From Burkholderia gladioli (GTDB lineage Bacteria; Pseudomonadota; Gammaproteobacteria; Burkholderiales; Burkholderiaceae), in the NCBI RefSeq assembly GCF_000959725.1, contig NZ_CP009323.1, positions 1,798,001-1,862,000 on the forward strand: DNA of 64,000 nucleotides. Reading direction: 5' to 3'. The notes under the pieces were generated by a model, which did no database searches, was not told where the DNA came from, and saw only the letters and a program-made list of their open reading frames with translations. Of this stretch, positions 60,503 through 64,000 are shown one piece after another. Made by a program: the position numbers and the translations under genes. Within the stretch, counting starts at the first letter, position 1. Each line of letters opens with the position of its first letter.

Positions 60503-62480
60503 TCGCCAATTCTCTGCGGCCGCCGGCCTGCGTCTGCTGCTCGCCTGCCTGGTGCTGTTCGCCTCGCTGTTCGGGATCTCGTCGGCCGCGCGCGCCGACG
60601 ACGATTTCCTCGATCCCTCGGTCGCATTTCGCTTCAGCTCGAGCGAGGCGCCGGGACAGGTCGACGTCCACTTCAAGATTGCCGACGGCTACTACATGTA
60701 TCGCGAGCGCTTCGCCTTTGCGGTGAAGAGCGGCAACGCGACGCTCGGCGAGGCGCAATCGCCCGCCGGCCACGTGAAGTACGACGAAACTTTCGCAAAG
60801 AACGTCGAAACCTACCGCGGCGAGGTGACGATCCACGTGCCGGTCGCCAAGGCGAGCGGGCCGTTCGACCTGTCGGTTACCTCCCAGGGCTGCGCCGACG
60901 GCGGGATCTGCTATCCGCCGGCCGAGCACGTCGTGCATGTCGACGGCGCGGCTCTGAAGGTTGCCGCCACGTCGAGCGCGGCGTCGCCGGCCCCGGCGGC
61001 GCAATCGCAATCGGTCGCGCCAGCCTTGCCCACGCCGCCTTCGCCCGTGACCGGCGCAGATTCGTCCTCGCCGGCTCCGGCCACCACCGCCTCACCCGCT
61101 CCGGCCCCGTCCGCCGACGGCAGCTGGTACGACCGCGTGACCAGCGCCGACTACGCGCAATCGCTGCTCGAAGGCCATGGCTTCCTGACCATCGTCGCGC
61201 TGTTCTTCGTGGCCGGCATGGTGTTGAGCCTGCTGCCCTGCTCCTACCCGATGATCCCGATCCTGTCGGCGATCATCATCGGCGAGGGTACCCAGGCGAC
61301 GCGCGCACGCAGCTTCCTGCTGTCGCTGACCTATGTGGTGGGCATGGCCCTGGTCTACACGGTGCTCGGCATCGCTGCCGCGCTGGTCGGCCAGAGCCTC
61401 GGCGCCTGGCTGCAGAACCCGTGGATGCTGGGCGCCTTCGGCCTGCTGTTGACGGTGTTCGCGCTGACCCTGATCGGCGGTATCGACATCTCGCTGCCGC
61501 AGCGCTGGCAGGACGGCGCCGCGCAGGCATCGAGCCGGCGCTCGGGCGGTCGCTTCCTGGCGGTGGCCACCATGGGCGCGTTGTCGGCGCTGGTGGTCGG
61601 TGCCTGCATGACGGCGCCGCTGTTTGCCGTGCTGGCCTTCATCGCGCACACCGGCAACGCGCTGCTCGGCGGCGCCGCGCTGTTCACGATGGGGATCGGC
61701 CTGGGCGTGCCGTTGCTGATCATCGGCCTGGGCGCGGGCACCCTGCTGCCGCGCGCGGGTGCCTGGATGGATGGCGTCAAGGTGTTCTTCGGCGTGGTGC
61801 TGCTGGCGGCCGCCTTGTGGATCGTCTGGCCGGTGCTCGGCGCGTCCTGGCAGATCGGCCTGGCCGCGCTCTGGCTGCTGATCGCCGCGGCGGCCACCGG
61901 CCTGTTCACGCCGACAGCGGGTGGCACCTCGATCTGGCGCCGGCTCGGACGCGGCGTCGGCGCGGCCTTCGCGATCTGGGCCGCCGTGCTGCTGGTGGGC
62001 CTCGCGGCCGGCTCGACCGATCCGCTGCGTCCCTTGTCGATCTTCGCCGGGCGCGGCACGGCGGCGGGCCCTGCCGGCAGCGCCACGGCCAGCGCCGGCG
62101 CCCCCGAAGGCCCGGCCTTCGCGCCGGTGCGTTCCAGTACCGAGCTGGATCAGGTGATCAAGACCGCCGGCCGGCCCGTGATGCTCGACTTCTATGCCGA
62201 CTGGTGCGTGTCCTGCAAGGAGATGGAGCACCTGACCTTCACCGACCCGCGCGTGCAGGCGCGTCTCGGCCAGTTGCACCTGGTGCGTGCCGACGTGACC
62301 GCCAACAACGCCGACGACCAGGCGCTGCTCAAGCGTTTCGGCCTGTTCGGGCCGCCGGGCATCATCGTGTTCGGCGCGGACGGTCGTGAACTGGGTCGAG
62401 TAGTGGGCTACCAGGCAGCCGACCGTTTCCTGCGCAGCCTCGATCGCGCCGGGGCACCGGCCGCGGCGCCCTCGGCCTGA
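60495..62480 (+). CDS. dsbD: Thiol:disulfide interchange protein DsbD
   Basis: A 661-residue inner-membrane protein that carries electrons from cytoplasmic thioredoxin to the periplasm for DsbC and cytochrome c maturation. After a signal peptide (cleavage near SSAARA, residue 34) comes the periplasmic alpha domain with Cys133 and Cys139 (GCADGGIC). An Ala/Pro-rich linker follows, then a multi-helix membrane domain with Cys249 (LLPCSYP) and Cys371 (GACMTAP). The C-terminal thioredoxin domain has Cys571-x-x-Cys574 (DWCVSCKEME). All six redox cysteines are present. The chosen ATG overlaps the cutA end and gives the signal peptide. Confidence 0.96.
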   Translation: MSDRQFSAAAGLRLLLACLVLFASLFGISSAARADDDFLDPSVAFRFSSSEAPGQVDVHFKIADGYYMYRERFAFAVKSGNATLGEAQSPAGHVKYDETFAKNVETYRGEVTIHVPVAKASGPFDLSVTSQGCADGGICYPPAEHVVHVDGAALKVAATSSAASPAPAAQSQSVAPALPTPPSPVTGADSSSPAPATTASPAPAPSADGSWYDRVTSADYAQSLLEGHGFLTIVALFFVAGMVLSLLPCSYPMIPILSAIIIGEGTQATRARSFLLSLTYVVGMALVYTVLGIAAALVGQSLGAWLQNPWMLGAFGLLLTVFALTLIGGIDISLPQRWQDGAAQASSRRSGGRFLAVATMGALSALVVGACMTAPLFAVLAFIAHTGNALLGGAALFTMGIGLGVPLLIIGLGAGTLLPRAGAWMDGVKVFFGVVLLAAALWIVWPVLGASWQIGLAALWLLIAAAATGLFTPTAGGTSIWRRLGRGVGAAFAIWAAVLLVGLAAGSTDPLRPLSIFAGRGTAAGPAGSATASAGAPEGPAFAPVRSSTELDQVIKTAGRPVMLDFYADWCVSCKEMEHLTFTDPRVQARLGQLHLVRADVTANNADDQALLKRFGLFGPPGIIVFGADGRELGRVVGYQAADRFLRSLDRAGAPAAAPSA

Positions 62481-62515
62481 GCTGCTTGCCACGGCGGGCA
62501 GCTCCGGATCCAATG

Positions 62516-62554
62516 AAAAAACGGCGAAGCGCCTGAAACGCTTCGCCGTTTTTT
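62516..62554. terminator. Bidirectional terminator between dsbD and hemB
   Basis: A 16-bp stem (AAAAAACGGCGAAGCG at 62516-62531 with CGCTTCGCCGTTTTTT at 62539-62554), 7-nt loop. A and T runs on the two sides let it end both the plus-strand dsbD and the minus-strand hemB transcripts. Confidence 0.92.
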
Positions 62555-62587
62555 CATGCTCGCGCGCCTCGCGTGGCGCGCCGCGAT

Positions 62588-63619
<1,032 letters not shown>

Positions 63620-63667
63620 TTACGAAAGCCTTCGGTGAAATTTCGAGACAATGGTATATGATAGCGA

Positions 63668-63775
63668 TCGAGCTTCGCGCCAAGGCGCGGCGCTCCCCGC
63701 TTCTCCTCCCTGAGCGGGTGCCTGTCGTTATTCGATTAGGCTGTTTGACCCGCCGCGAAACGGCGGGTTTTTTTA
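63668..63775 (+). ncRNA. Predicted small RNA with CTCCTCCC loop
   Basis: A plus-strand transcription unit without a reading frame, between two minus-strand genes. An extended -10 (TGGTATATG, 63652-63660; TATGAT at 63657-63662) precedes it. A short stem CGCGC/GCGCG lies at 63676-63689. A 6-bp stem CCCGCT (63696-63701)/AGCGGG (63713-63718) then displays the loop TCTCCTCCCTG with CTCCTCCC at 63703-63710. The unit ends in an intrinsic terminator (63748-63774). CUCCUCCC loops are known from several proteobacterial sRNA families and can pair with Shine-Dalgarno sequences. The 5' end is an estimate, and no -35 box is clear. Confidence 0.6.
63748..63774 (+). terminator. Intrinsic terminator of the predicted sRNA
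   Basis: Perfect 8-bp stem ACCCGCCG (63748-63755)/CGGCGGGT (63761-63768), loop CGAAA, then a run of T. It works only in the plus direction, although both flanking genes are on the minus strand, which points to a plus-strand RNA gene. Confidence 0.9.
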
Positions 63776-63830
63776 TGCGCCAACCGACGGCAAGCCTCCG
63801 TTCGGGGCCGCGCACCCAGGCGCGGAGCGC

Positions 63831-64000
63831 TTATTCTGCAACAGCTGCGTCATCTTCGCCGGCGACCTCCGGCCGCAGCCAGCTCTCGACCAGCACGTGG
63901 GCCTCGTCGATCCCGGTGCGCTTGAGCGCCGAGAACAGCTGGCAGGTCAGCGCCCCTTCATATCCCGCGTCGCGATAGGCCTGGAGCGCCTTCTTGGTGT
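63831..64000 (-). CDS. Probable ribosome biogenesis GTP-binding protein EngB/YsxC, C-terminal part
   Basis: Only the last 55 codons are in the window. The frame ends [15 protein letters not shown] ... [16 protein letters not shown] ... ESWLRPE plus a short acidic tail, similar to the C-terminal helix of EngB/YihA GTPases (a phenylalanine-serine pair, then LK and GIDE-like residues). Its place beside hemB on the same strand fits the gene order I recall from Burkholderia. The GTP-binding motifs lie outside the window, so this is tentative. Confidence 0.6.
   Translation of the reverse strand, partial: TKKALQAYRDAGYEGALTCQLFSALKRTGIDEAHVLVESWLRPEVAGEDDAAVAE

Noticed and set aside
63658..63978. 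106-codon plus-strand frame over the predicted sRNA and the 3' end of the engB-like gene
   Set aside because: It crosses an intrinsic terminator and the opposite-strand gene, and its protein shows no motif.

Overview
The window is a chromosomal segment of a Burkholderia-type betaproteobacterium. The evidence is the high GC content, a paaABCDE operon read towards an rRNA operon, the order rrn - tRNA-Tyr/Gly/Thr - tuf - tRNA-Trp - secE - nusG - rplKAJL - rpoBC, and protein and 16S sequences of Burkholderia character. A member of the plant-associated gladioli/glumae/plantarii group is possible but cannot be settled by eye.

Layout. (1) 1-5100, minus strand: the multicomponent phenylacetyl-CoA epoxidase operon paaABCDE, then a DUF1835 protein and a TetR regulator (probably PaaR, cut by the window edge). 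A 20-bp imperfect palindrome sits over the paaA promoter. (2) 5283-6560: a secreted SGNH/GDSL hydrolase. (3) 6605-12380: a complete rRNA operon (16S, tRNA-Ile, tRNA-Ala, 23S, 5S) with two promoters, two boxA elements and RNase III processing stems. (4) 12381-13184: about 0.8 kb with no gene I can support. (5) 13185-27228: tRNAs, first tuf copy, secE-nusG, the L11/L10 operons and rpoBC. (6) 27275-37845: an accessory catabolic cluster placed between rpoC and rpsL. It holds two paralogous LysR regulators, two paralogous MHS-type MFS transporters, an M20 amidohydrolase, an acetylpolyamine-amidohydrolase-like deacetylase, a porin, a class II aldolase-fold protein and a GhrA-like reductase. Several of its promoters share one motif. 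(7) 38046-40455: a small membrane protein and recQ. (8) 40586-59995: the str, S10, spc and alpha ribosomal operons, including the second tuf, secY, infA, rpmJ and rpoA. (9) 60014-64000: cutA-dsbD, hemB, a predicted small RNA gene carrying a CTCCTCCC loop, and the 3' end of a gene that resembles engB.

How the parts work together. Most of the window is the translation and transcription core, arranged as consecutive operons with short gaps or ATGA overlaps. Internal promoters and terminators divide it at rplL/rpoB, rpsJ/rplC, rpsQ/rplN and rpoA/rplQ. The two metabolic blocks are set apart by strong terminators and have their own regulators: paa for aerobic phenylacetate breakdown, and the rpoC-rpsL island for uptake and processing of an unknown, probably N-acylated or carbamoylated, substrate.

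Nothing in the window is a clear new defence or mobile system; there is no CRISPR array, IS element or prophage. The items most worth a second look are the island with its shared promoter motif, the predicted anti-Shine-Dalgarno-type sRNA at 63.7 kb, the internal promoter and structured leader in front of rplC, and the aldolase-fold protein that appears to lack the usual catalytic glutamate. All coordinates and motifs were read by eye; no database search was run.
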